DNA from: Akebia trifoliata
Taxonomy: Eukaryota; Streptophyta; Magnoliopsida; Ranunculales; Lardizabalaceae
NCBI GenBank assembly: GCA_017979445.1
Contig: CM030708.1
Coordinates: 28,553,613 to 28,617,612, forward strand
Length of the DNA stretch: 64,000 bases
Direction: 5' to 3'
Shown in pieces: positions 36,839 through 47,652 of this stretch. A model generated the notes under the pieces. It had not been told where the DNA came from and made no database searches. It saw nothing but the letters and a program-made list of their open reading frames with translations. A program made the position numbers and the translations under genes. Position 1 is the stretch's first letter. Every line of letters starts with the position of its first letter.

Positions 36839-37441
36839 ATGCGTAAAGAGATCAAGGATCCTTTGGCTATTAGTAGAGTTATAGGGGATGTTATTGGCCC
36901 TTTTAATAGAACTCTACCTGTTAGAGTCACTTATGGGACAAGAGAAGTTAACAATGGATGTGAGTTTAGACCTTCCGTTGTTGAGATTGGAGGTGAAGGC
37001 CTAACAACCTTTTACACACTGGTAAGGTATCAATTCCGGTCCTCTTCGGCCATGTGCACGAATATACTTGTGATTTTGATAATTTTCTTGTTATTGGTTT
37101 ACTTGATCTGATTTGAATTTATTATTATTTCACAGAGAATTACAATTCTCACATTGATATATATCTCTGATGCACATTTTGTGAAACCACTCACAATTGG
37201 TTTTGTCAGGTTTGCTATCAAAATGGGCAAATTTTATGTTGTCTTTGTAGGGAGAAAGACCGGGATATTTTTCACCTGGGAAGAATGTCACCAATACGTG
37301 GATAGATATCCGTCAGCTTGTTACAAATCATTTTCATCGTATGAGGAAGCCACAAGGCACTTTATCGAAGATAGGCGTACTCGTGATATAGTTGAAGAGA
37401 AATTCCATGAAGTAGATGATCAATTCCATGACTTGAAGTAA
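36839..37441 (+). CDS. Chimeric FT exon 1 - hybrid-binding-domain gene
   Basis: Exon 1 (36839-37021, 61 codons) is the start of a FLOWERING LOCUS T-type [61 protein letters not shown], ending at the same TL border as FT exon 1. A block of about seven residues between RPS and VEIGG is missing. A GTAAGG donor and a TTTCACAG acceptor (37135) define a 114-nt intron. Exon 2 (37136-37441) continues in the same phase with no stop: a 29-residue linker, then from residue 91 [20 protein letters not shown] and [20 protein letters not shown], an RNase H1 N-terminal (viroplasmin-like) RNA:DNA hybrid-binding domain, then an acidic tail. Predicted product 162 residues. The FT part lacks the rest of the PEBP fold, so florigen activity is not expected. 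HBD activity is possible. It lies inside a long-TIR element. Confidence 0.7.
37223..37441 (+). CDS. RNase H1-type hybrid-binding domain, alternative start
   Basis: If exon 1 is not used, an ATG at 37223 alone gives a 72-residue protein with one HBD ([36 protein letters not shown]) and an acidic end ([18 protein letters not shown]). In RNase H1 this domain grips RNA:DNA hybrids; the catalytic RNase H domain is absent. Plants also have stand-alone viroplasmin-like proteins, which could be the donor. Confidence 0.5.
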   Translation: MGKFYVVFVGRKTGIFFTWEECHQYVDRYPSACYKSFSSYEEATRHFIEDRRTRDIVEEKFHEVDDQFHDLK

Positions 37442-37449
37442 GAATTCTA

Positions 37450-40400
37450 TGAAGTGGAGCATGTGGAATTCAAGAAAAAATCATATGTATTTAAGAGATT
37501 ACATATACTTTGTATAATTATTTTCATATTGTCTTTAGTCATGGGTATGTATTTTCTTTGAACTTAGTAGATTTCAAGAGAATAATTGATTTTGGATCTT
37601 AATGAGTGAATGTATATTGTATATTGGCTTTAATTATTTATTGCCTTTAGCCTACCTTGCATGTAATTTTTTATTGCCTTTAGCCCAACCTCAACACCAC
37701 CCCTTGTTCGTTTAAGCATCATGATATCGGCATGGCTACGAAGAATGTTACTTGGTCTATCTTAATTGTTGGTGGAGAAGAAATGAGGGATTGAAACTCA
37801 TAATACATTTTTGTATTCGAGCTAGTTTTGTGCAGTTACTTTTGAATGAAAAGTTATTTTAGTGGGAAATATCAGGTAAGAGTATTTTAGCCAATCAGTG
37901 GGAAGTTATTTTGTGCATGTCACGTTTGATAAAAAATCACGATGAGATTTTGCGGGATTCTACCACATTTTTCCTAAGCTGAATATGCACATTTGCAGAG
38001 AAGCGAAAACAGCAATAAAAATTTAAAGTGTAACGACTTAAATGCCTTTACACATTATACACAATTCAATCGATTATCCCCACATTTTTACTCTTTAACG
38101 ACAGAAAGGGTTTGTCGTTAAAAGAGTTTCAAGAACCCTATTGTGAACCCCATCGTGAGCCTCTTGCTGCTGCCATTTCTGATGGTTCGAACACCACCAC
38201 CACCAACACAATATTGCCATTTTCTGCTACAGTAAGAAATCATGAACCATAAATTACACATCTTTCTTCTTTTCTTTTTTTTCAAATAGATGATTGTGTG
38301 AACCACAAACACGAGTTATGCATTTCAATGGGATGGTTGTGTTAACCACAAACTTTCTTCCTATATATGAGATTTCAATTCAGGGGTGGTAATTTTAATT
38401 TCGTTTTGGTCATCATATCCTGATTTTTCAATCTGGGTACTCTTCATATTTATTATTATTTTTTTCATTATTTTGAGCCCCAATTTTCTCAAAATTCTTG
38501 TTTATCTAATCCAGCTTTCTTTTTGGGGTGATTTAATATAAGTTTTAGTAATCTTTGATAGCCAAGAACTATGAGTAATAGAATTTCATAAATTGGACGG
38601 CCCAAAACTGTCCAATTTTATAAATTAGATGGCCAAAAACCGTCGAATTTAGTAATTCGACGGCCTAAAACTGTCGAATTTGAAATTTTTTTAACAGAAT
38701 TTCAACGGCATTAGGCCGTCGAATACTATATTTACGACTTAATTTAAAGACTAATGAAAACTCCTTTTTATGCATTTGTCTTCAACCCATACCTGCGAAA
38801 AAAATCACACATTCATATCCATATCGACATTCACATCCCATCCACACCAATTTGCATTCAAGCATTCAATTCATAGTATCAAAGAATAATAAGATTTAAA
38901 ATAAAAATTACTTATATACGTCAAAATTTTAATCTCATGTATTGTAAGAATTCTTGAGATCATGTTCACATACATAATGTAATGAAGTCTAAAACCAAAA
39001 ACAGGGTTTTTGTCTTCAAGCCACTGCTGTCTATTTCTAGCCCCAAAGGCACATCCCGCCTCACCACAGGCTGAAGGACTTTAGACTTCTTCCTTGCCTT
39101 AGCAGCAACCTTGGAGACTTCTTCTGCATTCAAGTGTGCCAGTGCTCTTCACTGTTCTATACATCTGCATGACCACCACACAAAACTGTAAATGACTCAA
39201 ACTATAAGTTGTTTTGCACCTATCCCCTTAATACTCTTATCAATTAACAATGTCAATAACATACACCAAGGAGCATTTTAGACGGCCTTGTTTTACGTAC
39301 CAGACTGTCAAGGCCCCCATCAATGTGAAATAAAATTACCCCCATTCCCCTTCTTCTATCGATCTCTGCCTACTCATTCAATAATGTTAATGTACATTAG
39401 GCAAAGAGGGTTTCATTTAAAAAAACTCTGCAAGAATTTCGAACGTCACTCACCATACAAGAACAAATTGTGATCTCCTCTGCTGTCAATGCTGATGTAA
39501 CCTCTACCAACATGCCTGAAATGGAAAGCCAGTTAAGATGGTTACCGAAAAGAGAGGAAATACATGAAGTTTAATGTTCACGACAAAAGAGACATTGGTC
39601 CTCAGGATTTTAATTGCTCGTATTACTTATCCACCTAGGCATTATTAAGTGATTTGTTTGACTATTTGTACAAACTATATTGTATTCAAGCTAGTCCAGA
39701 TAAGTCTCTCTCATACCCCACATCTCACAATATGAACGTATATTGCATATGATATTAAATGGATGTATGATTTATTAATTAGTTTCTAATTGGTTTATGC
39801 TGCCATGTTAGTTAGTTGCTTAAAGTTAAAAGACCATCTCAAAAAAAGGAAAATAGCTGGAATTGATATTATTTATATATAATATACAGGCATGCTGGTT
39901 GGTAGCACTCCAAAGCCAATTACTTGTTTTTTCCTTCAGAGAATCAAGATACCTGCTTTCCCTTTGGCTAGACTGTTTATTGGGTTGGTCTGTGTTCCAT
40001 TACTTTTGCCCACATTTTCTTTAAGACAGTAGCAGGCAACTTCATTTTAACACAATCAATTTTCTAGGTTTTTAATGTTGGAGGGATGTGGTATTGTTCT
40101 TGCCTCTTGTAGAACATGCAAGAAATTACTTGAAAGCAGTAACACATACATCTCTTCTTAGTATCAGTAGACATGGTAACTCATATATATGTATATAGAG
40201 AGAGAGAGAGACACACACACACACACACACCCACCTACATATATATGTATTAAACTAGAGAAGAAAGATAATGAAAAAGTTTAGTATTTTTTATCAGTGT
40301 TGGAAGTTAAAAGTAGTGAAGCTAAAGCTAGCCCAAGAGGAAAGGAAAATGCTGGAATGACACAAACGGAGACACAAAGGTGACAAAAATTATTTATTTA

Positions 40401-40470
40401 CAATACAAAGAAGGTGGTCCAGTGTAAGAAAGTATTAATCAATGATTCATTAATGCTCACCTTTAATTAC
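37450..40470. other. Interior of the long-TIR element
   Basis: Mostly non-coding. Positions 38570-38720 hold four CGACGGCCTAAAACTGTCG-like units in alternating orientation, typical of CACTA subterminal DNA, suggesting a nested remnant. A (GA)n(CA)n microsatellite is at 40195-40230. Confidence 0.4.
39000..39142 (-). pseudogene. Possible captured exon, unknown family
   Basis: An open minus-strand frame reads ALAHLNAEEVSKVAAKARKK, then SKVLQPVVRRDVPLGLEIDS and SGLKTKTL. The composition looks protein-coding and it ends near splice-like sequence, but I cannot name the family. Confidence 0.3.
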
Positions 40471-40474
40471 TTGA

Positions 40475-40552
40475 TCACTTCCCAAGCTCAAACTCAATAG
40501 GGTCACCCCTTTCAAAACTGGAATCGAAAACAGTTCCATCTGTAAGTGTTCC
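40475..40552 (-). pseudogene. FKBP15-type peptidyl-prolyl isomerase exon
   Basis: After a GGCAG acceptor the minus strand reads [20 protein letters not shown], then FELGK and a stop. This is the core strand-loop of FKBP-type isomerases, closest by memory to the ER-resident FKBP15/FKBP2 group. The donor site at the end of the exon is lost (GGGAAGTGA), so it stands as a single captured exon. Confidence 0.75.
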
Positions 40553-41882
40553 CTGCCATGTCCAGTAGCATTAGTTAAAAAATGAAAATAATTCATTAAC
40601 GTATTAAAAATGGAAACATGAACTTCTAATTAAGTCCATTGAAAAGAACCAAAAATCTCCAAATTTACTATTTGCGGGTTATATGTTGATAAAATGGTTT
40701 GAGTGCAACTTAACTCAATGTAAATTTTGAACATGCTGAAGAAATTAAACCCATTGCCATTGTAACAAAATAACTCAAAAATCAGGCGAAGGTGCAATTA
40801 CTATGATTTACTTACTATACCTAATTATCCATTTGAGTAAGACAGTGAGAAAAAAACATGCATTTTATAAGTCTGACCAATTCAGAAGAGTGACTACTCT
40901 TGACATTTGTAACAGGTAAATATGAGATGATGTTAATTGAGTATGGAAGGAAACACTTCAAGTGAGAAGGATTTCTAGATGAAGTCTTTTTGAAAAACTT
41001 CAACGTAAAAGAGTTCCAATACTTCTATTGTTTAAAATGATCTACCTTGATACATTAATTAGAAGATTAATAGCTGTAATATTCCTATTAACATAAAAAA
41101 CAATGCAAAACAAAAGCATCTACCAAACAAATCATATTTCACAGATTTTATGAAGCTGCCTTATGCCCTCATAAAAGAACAAACCTATAGCTTTATAACT
41201 AGAGTGGGTCCGAACCTACAGTACTACATTAGAAAAGAGATGCACATTCATAGGAACACAAGCAAAAAATAATACCCTAATAATCCTCTCTATGGTTTGA
41301 TAAATCTTAGTAGCATTCAACATATTGGCAAGCTGGTGGAACGAAATGTAGCGTAGGAAAAAGTACAATACAGTGATACACTGAAAAACCATGGTACACT
41401 TGATATGCAAAGATACATCTCACTGTGAAAACAATACTCATCATCATCAAAGCTTTATCCCAAATTTTGGGTCTGAATGAACGATATCTTGTTCAATTTT
41501 GTGTAAAGCCATGTCTTGGTAAATCCAAATATGTTCATATTCGGATCCACTATCTCAATCCACATTCCTTTTCAAAATCAAATATATATTAAAAATTAAA
41601 AAATTAAACACCATAATTTTGTAAAGGAAAAAACATAATTTTACTCGATTAAGGGCAAAAAAAATATCAAAATCGTAAAATAAACACCATAATACATGTA
41701 AATCAATAGAATCAACGAAGAAAATATAGATCCCCAAATTGAAAATATAGATACATGTAAATCATAAATTTCAATCACCCTAATACTCAATTTTTAGTTT
41801 TTGTTTTTCAAATTCTCAAACTTAATAGAGTTAAAAACTAACGTGAATGTCATTTTATTTATTTATTATTATGGAAATCAAG

Positions 41883-42296
41883 GCTTGTGACAAGGCGACC
41901 ATAAAATGTAATGGAAAGGAAGCCGTCACCAACTTTGAGTTGAGCACATATGAGAGGGAGATTACTTTTGAGAGGAACAATAGAGGTATTACTTTGTTTT
42001 TATTGTTTTTTATTTTTTGATAGGTTGGAGGTATTAGTCAATGTAATTAATCCAGTTTTGTTGAGTTAGTTGTAATGGAGATGATACTATATGCTATTGT
42101 TGTGAGCCTCCAACAAAACACATTTACATGAATTGATCTAAAGTATGTTTCTTATTATTGTTTTGTAGCCACTGATCTCAATCTTGATTTAAACTTGGGA
42201 ATTTCTCTTTTTGATGGATCAAAGGGGAACAACAGTATCAACGGTTTCCATTATCAAAGTGGCCCATACAACATGCCCAATGCCAGGAGAGCAAAG
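41883..42296 (+). pseudogene. AP2-like gene fragment, right arm copy
   Basis: Exon a 41883-41985 ([20 protein letters not shown]) and exon b 42169-42296 (TDLNLDLNLGIS, then GPYNMPNARRAK) join in phase with no stop across a GT-AG intron. The intervening intron was captured too, so the source was genomic DNA. The usual Tyr of AYDKA is Cys. Being the inverted twin of 35627-36041, the two could pair in one transcript. Confidence 0.8.
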
Positions 42297-42981
42297 GTAA
42301 TATTCAAAAAATAGAAAAGACCAGATCCAAAATCGTAAAATAAACACCATAATACATGTAAATCAATAGAATCAACGAAGAAAATATAGATCCCCAAATT
42401 GATAAAGAAATCAATGTATATCATGGATCATAGATGCATCAAAGTGAAGATCAAAATCAAACCTCCGTTCGTGTTCGTGAGACGAAGTTGCAGCGAAAGC
42501 GAGAGAGAGTGTAACTTAATAGGAGCGAGAGAGAGAGGAGGGTTTCGACGAGAGAGAGGAGCCATTCGTGTTCGTGTTCGTGCTTCGTCGATGGAGTTGC
42601 AGCGAGAGAGAGGAGGGTTTCAACGAGAGAGAGTGAGAGTGAGGAGGTTCGAGGGTTTCGGCGTCGCGAGAAAGAGAGAGAGAGAGAGAGGTTTTCGTCG
42701 AGGAGTTGCAGCGAGAGAGAGGAGGGTTGTTCGAGACTTTTAGAGAGAACAGACGAGAGAGAACAGACAAGTTCTCTCTGCTGTTTTTCACTCAGGGAGG
42801 GGACACTAATAAGTCAAAAGATGAGGGATGGCGCAGTAAAAACCTATAAGTTATCATTTAAACGTAATAAGCACTCTCGACCGTCCGATTTAATTATATC
42901 CAACGGTCGGGTAACTTTTGTTAAAATGGCTGACGAAACTGATGCCTTCGAACGCCTCCCTATATATACATATATATATAT

Positions 42982-43362
42982 GGGTCCCGTTCGCCACCCT
43001 TAGTTTTACCACACACTTTAACAAACGCGTTTTGTCTTACATGGGTTAGAAGTTTCGGAATGAGCTGATTTTTGGTGAGGATGATCTCTATGGTGAGGAG
43101 ATCATCCTCACCAAAAATCAGCTCATTCCAAAACTTCTAACCCCATCAAAATTGATTTACAAAAAATGGACGGTCCACGATTTTTCAATGTGTAAACATG
43201 GGGCTAAACATTTCGGAATGAGCTGATTTTTGGTGAGGATGATCTCCTCACCATAGAGATCATCCTCACCAAAAATCAGCTCATTCCGAAACTTCTAACC
43301 CATGTAAGACAAAACGCGTTTGTTAAAGTGTGTGGTAAAACTAAGGGTGGCGAACGGGACCC
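42982..43362. mobile_element. Foldback MITE, ACCACACACTTTAAC arm type
   Basis: GGGTCCCGTTCGCCACCC / GGGTGGCGAACGGGACCC ends. Two hairpins on GAGCTGATTTTTGGTGAGG. First of ten elements packed in 42.98-47.66 kb. Confidence 0.85.
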
Positions 43363-43380
43363 TATATATATATATATATA

Positions 43381-44453
43381 GGGGACGGTTCGAGGGACGT
43401 CTCACAAACCAGCTGAGAAACCCATGTGTGGGCGTCGTTGGATTTGCGACATTAGACGGCTTGGATTTCGTTTTAAAATAAAACGTGCGGCCAGTTGGAA
43501 AACGTGTTTTGTTATTAAAAGAATTAATGTATTTTCAAAAAACTCCCTCAAATCTTTTAAAAGAATTGATTTATTTGCAGAAAACTTCCTCCATTCACCG
43601 CCCACCATTGTTTCTCTGCAATTTTTGCTTTTTTTTTTTTTTTAAATGGTTGGCTGAGGACTCTCTTCTCTCACTCTTCGCTGAAAACAAAGAGTGAAGC
43701 CCATCCTTTTCAATCACGAAGGTCGACGTATGATGAAATCCGTTGATTCAGATGACCGTCACCGAGAGTTGGCTCCCTCAAAATTGATGGAAACCAGAAG
43801 AAGAACAATGAGAGTGAAGCTATGTGTGTGTGTGTGTGAACTCAAGAGAGTCTTGTACCTGGTTCAGATCACTTGCTGCCCAATTTTGAAGATGAGATTT
43901 GAGTAAAAACTGGATTTAGGCCATGTTTTGAGACTTAGAATAGTTTTCCCTAAAAACAAATTTCGACTGTTTTTTTTATATTTAAATTTCCTTGCTTTAT
44001 AAGGGATAAAAATATTAGGATTCCATACAGGATTGAAGAATCTGAATGGATCATTAGGCTTGAATAAATAAGCTCAAAGTGGGTAAGAGAAAAATAAGGG
44101 AGAAGAAAATATCTTCATGGATTTTGTTTCATTTTGAGTAGGAGCTGAGTTCTAGAAGGGAAGAACATAATCAACATCGTCATTTTCATCGTCTATGCCT
44201 TACCCCATATTTTGTTTTGTCCCCAGCAGTTTTGTTGGATTATAGTGAGAGATAATGAGATTTTATTTAAGTTAAGAAAAGAAAAAATAAAGAAGGAAGG
44301 AGGTATTTGGAAATACCTCAAATATTTCGTTTCGTCCCAGCTGTCTCACAATTGACTCGAATAAGTAATCCAGGCCATTGATTCCCCCAGATCCAACGAC
44401 GCCCACACATGGGTTTCTCAGCTGGTTTGTGAGACGTCCCTCGAACCGTCCCC
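43381..44453. mobile_element. 1.07-kb TIR element with unrelated interior
   Basis: Perfect or near-perfect TIRs of about 65 bp beginning GGGGACGGTTCGAGGGACGT and inverted at the right end, flanked by (TA)n. The interior lacks the double hairpins. It includes 43640-43910, a stretch with an RTMRVKLCVCVCELKRVLYL open frame and a (GT)n run that could be captured 5' gene sequence; no family recognised. Confidence 0.75.
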
Positions 44454-44465
44454 ATATATATATAT

Positions 44466-44839
44466 GGGTAGCGATCAAGGGCAAACTTTTTAGCAAACTT
44501 TTTGGCAAAACATTTTTCAAAACATAGGTTAGAGGTTTTGGAATGGGCTGATTTTTGGTGAGGATGATCTCTACGGTGAGGAGATCATCATCACCAAAAA
44601 TCAGCCCATTCCAAAACTTCTAACCCCATCGAAAACAGTTTACAAAAAATGGACGGTCCATGATTTTTCAGCTTGTAAACATGGGTTAGAAGTTTTGGAC
44701 TGGGCTGATTTTTGGTGAGGATGATCTCCTCTCCGTAGAGATCATCCTCACCAAAAATCAGCCCATTCCAAAACCTCTAACCTATGTTTTGAAAAATGTT
44801 TTGCCAAAAAGTTTGCTAAAAAGTTGGCCCTTGAACGCC

Positions 44840-44843
<4 letters not shown>
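44466..44843. mobile_element. Foldback MITE, CAAGGGC arm type
   Basis: GGGTAGCGATCAAGGGC start, TTGAACGCCACCC end; standard double-hairpin core. Confidence 0.85.

Positions 44844-44905
<62 letters not shown>
44844..44905. repeat. (TA)n, about 30 units
   Basis: Separates two near-identical foldback elements in opposite orientation, making a palindrome of more than 750 bp overall. Confidence 0.95.
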
Positions 44906-44909
<4 letters not shown>

Positions 44910-45279
44910 GGCGTTCAAGGGCCAACTTTTTAGCAAACTTTTTGGCAAAACATTTTTCAAAACATAGGTTAGAGGTTTTGAAATGGGCTGATTTTTGGTG
45001 AGGATGATCTCTATGGTGAGGAGATCATCCTCACCAAAAATCAGCCCAGTCCAAAACTTCTAACCCATGTTTACAAGCTGAAAAATCATGGACCGTCCAT
45101 TTTTTGTAAACTGTTTTCGATGGGGTTAGAAGTTTTGGAATGGGCTGATTTTTGGTGATGATGATCTCCTCACCGTAGAGATCATCCTCACCAAAAATCA
45201 GCCCATTCCAAAACCTCTAACCTATGTTTTGAAAAATGTTTTGCCAAAAAGTTTGCTAAAAAGTTGGCCCTTGAACGCC

Positions 45280-45281
<2 letters not shown>
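44906..45281. mobile_element. Foldback MITE, inverted twin of previous
   Basis: GGGTGGCGTTCAAGGGCC start. Its sequence is almost the reverse complement of 44466-44843, and both encode the same accidental frame through the TA tract. Confidence 0.85.
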
Positions 45282-45317
<36 letters not shown>

Positions 45318-45319
<2 letters not shown>

Positions 45320-45694
45320 GAAATGTTCAGCACCCTAAGTTTTACCACACACTTTAACAAACGTTTTTTGTCCTACATGGGTTAGAAGTTTTGGAATGAG
45401 CTGATTTTTGGTGAGGATGATCTCTATGATTAGAAGATCATCCTCCCCAAAAATCAGCCCATTCCAAAATGTTTAGCCCCATGTTTACACGTTGAAAAAT
45501 CGTGGACCGTCCATTTTTTGTAAATCAATTTTGATGGGGTTAGAAGTTTTGGAATGAGCTGATTTTTGGTGAGGATGATCTCCTCACCATAGAGATCATC
45601 CTCACCAAAAATCAGCTCATTCCGAAACTTCTAACCCATGTAAGACAAAACACGTTTGTTAAAGTGTGTGGTAAAACTTAGGGTGCTGAACGGG

Positions 45695-45698
<4 letters not shown>
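45318..45698. mobile_element. Foldback MITE, ACCACACACTTTAAC arm type
   Basis: GGGAAATGTTCAGCACCC start, GGTGCTGAACGGGACCC end. Very similar to 29227-29606. Confidence 0.85.
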
Positions 45699-45731
<33 letters not shown>

Positions 45732-45733
<2 letters not shown>

Positions 45734-46097
45734 GAAATGTTCAGCAACAAACATTTTGGCAAAACATTTTTCAAAATATGGGTTAGAGGTTTTGGAATGG
45801 GCTGATTTTTGGTGAGGATGATCTCTACGGTGAGACGATCATCATCACCAAAAATCAGCCCATTCCAAAACTTCTAACCCATCAAAAATGGTTTACAAAA
45901 AATGGACGGTCCACGAGTTTTCAACTTGTAAACATGGGGCTAGAAGTTTTGGAATAGGCTGATTTTTGGTGAGGATGATCTCCTCACCGTAGAGATCATC
46001 CTCACCAAAAATAAGCCCATTCCAAAACCTCTAACCCATGTTTTGAAAAATGTTTTGCCAAAATGTTTGCTAAAATGTTTGTTGCTGAAAGGGACCC
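45732..46097. mobile_element. Foldback MITE, CAGCAACAAAC arm type
   Basis: GGGAAATGTTCAGCAACAAA start, TTTGTTGCTGAAAGGGACCC end; standard core. Confidence 0.85.
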
Positions 46098-46112
46098 TAT
46101 ATATATATATAT

Positions 46113-46522
46113 GGGTCAGGTTCAAGGGCCATGTGAGAAAACATGTAAGAAAACTTTCGTTTTTCAAAATAAGGGTTAGAGGTTTTGGATTGAGCTGATT
46201 TTTTGCAAGGATGGTCACTATGATGAGAAGATCATCCTCACAAAAAATCAGTTCAATCAGAAACCTCTAAATCCATCAAAAGTGATTTACAAATTAGTGA
46301 TAAAAATTGAAAAAAAATCGACGGTCTACGTTCTAAATCACTTTTAATGGGGTTAGAAGTTTCAGATTGGGCTGATTTTTTTTTTTGGATGATCTTCCCA
46401 TCATAGAGATCATCCTCAAAAAAAATCAGCACAATCTAAAATTTCTAACCCATATTTTAAAATTTTATTTACCGCCGAAAGTTTTCTTACATGTTTTCTC
46501 ACATGGCCCTTGAACCTGACCC
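46113..46522. mobile_element. Foldback MITE, CATGTGAGAAAACATG arm type
   Basis: GGGTCAGGTTCAAGGGCCAT start and inverse end. More diverged hairpins with GCTGATTTTTTGCAAGG. Confidence 0.8.
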
Positions 46523-46532
46523 TATATATATA

Positions 46533-46880
46533 GGGTCATGTTCAGTAACAAACATTTTGGCAAACACTTTGGCAAAACATTTTTCAAAACATGGGTTAGA
46601 GGTCTTGGAATGGGCTGATTTTTGGTGAGGATGATCTCTACGGTGAGGAGATCATCCTCACCAAAAATCAGCCCATTCCAAAACTTCTAGCCCCAGTTTA
46701 CAAGTTGAAAAATCGTGGATCGTCCATTTTTTGTAAACCATTTTTGATGGGGTTAGAAGTTTTGGAATGGGCTGATTTTTGGTGATGATGATCTCCTCAC
46801 CGTAGAGATCATCATCACCAAAAATCAGCCCATTCCAAAACCTCTAACCCATGTTTTGCCAGAATGTTTGTTGCTGAACA
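46533..46880. mobile_element. Foldback MITE, CAGTAACAAAC arm type
   Basis: GGGTCATGTTCAGTAACAAA start, TTTGTTGCTGAACAT end; standard core. Confidence 0.85.
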
Positions 46881-46897
46881 TATATATATATATATAT

Positions 46898-47260
46898 GGG
46901 AGCGGTTCGGCAGCCCTAAAGTTTGCCAAACATTTTTTGTAAATCACTTTTGATGGGGTTAGAAGTTTTGGAATAGGCTGATTTTTTGTGAGGATGATCT
47001 CTACAGTGAAGAAATCATCCTCACAAAAAATCAGCTCATTTTGAAAGTTCTAACTCCAGTTTACAAGTTGAAGAATCGTGGACCGTCCTATTTTGTAAAT
47101 CACTTTTGATGGTGTTAGAAGTTTTGGAATAGGCTGATTTTTGGTGATGATGATCTCTTCATCATAGAGATCATCCTCACAAAAAAGCAGCTCATTTCAA
47201 AGCTTCTAACCCATATTTTGAAAAATGTTTGGCAAACTTTAGGGCTACCGAACCGCCCCC
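46898..47260. mobile_element. Foldback MITE, CGGCAGCCCTAAAG arm type
   Basis: GGGAGCGGTTCGGCAGCCC start, GGGCTACCGAACCGCCCCC end; diverged core with GGCTGATTTTTTGTGAGG. Confidence 0.8.
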
Positions 47261-47271
47261 TACATATATAT

Positions 47272-47652
47272 GAGTGGCGTTCTTTTGACAAAATCCTAGA
47301 CAACATTCTAGACAAAGCATTTTGTCTTACATGAACTAAAAATTTTAGAATAGGCTGAATTTTTGTGAGGATGATTTCTATGATGAGAAAATCATCCTCA
47401 TAAAAAATCAGCAAATTTTGAAATTTCTAACCTTAATTTATAAGATGAAGAATCGTGAAATGTCAATTTTTACCGTTAGTTTGTAACCACTTTTCATGGG
47501 GTTAGAAGTTTCAGAATTGGCTGATTTTTTGTGAGGATGATCTACTAATTATAGAGATTATCCTCACAAAAAATCATTCCATTCCGAAACTTTTTAGCCA
47601 TATAAAACAAAATTTTGTCTAGAATATTAGCTAGGATTTTGTCAAAAGAATG

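Larger units (their letters stand above)
34799..42925. mobile_element. Long-TIR element carrying AP2, FT-HBD and FKBP sequences
   Basis: The left arm (34.85-36.47 kb) and right arm (41.57-42.90 kb) are inverted copies over more than 1.3 kb, from CCGTTGGATATAATTAAATC inwards. The left arm has gained a tandem duplication of about 100 bp (34877-35080) and a longer (CT)n run. A 47-bp block (GACCGTCCGATTTAATTATA onward) stands in the same orientation at both outer ends (34799-34845 and 42879-42925). Size and arms suggest a Mutator-like foldback that captures genes, but I find no transposase and no clear 9-bp target duplication. Cargo: AP2-like exons in both arms, an FT-derived chimeric gene, an FKBP exon and an unknown exon. 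Confidence 0.75.

Noticed and set aside
38560..38730. Possible CRISPR-like or regulatory array
   Set aside because: Four imperfect units in alternating orientation without spacers of even length; fits transposon subterminal repeats in a plant genome.
44748..45001. Mirror-image 70-codon frames with YIYIYI tracts
   Set aside because: They run through a foldback MITE and a TA microsatellite; the near-identical frame on each strand is a palindrome effect.
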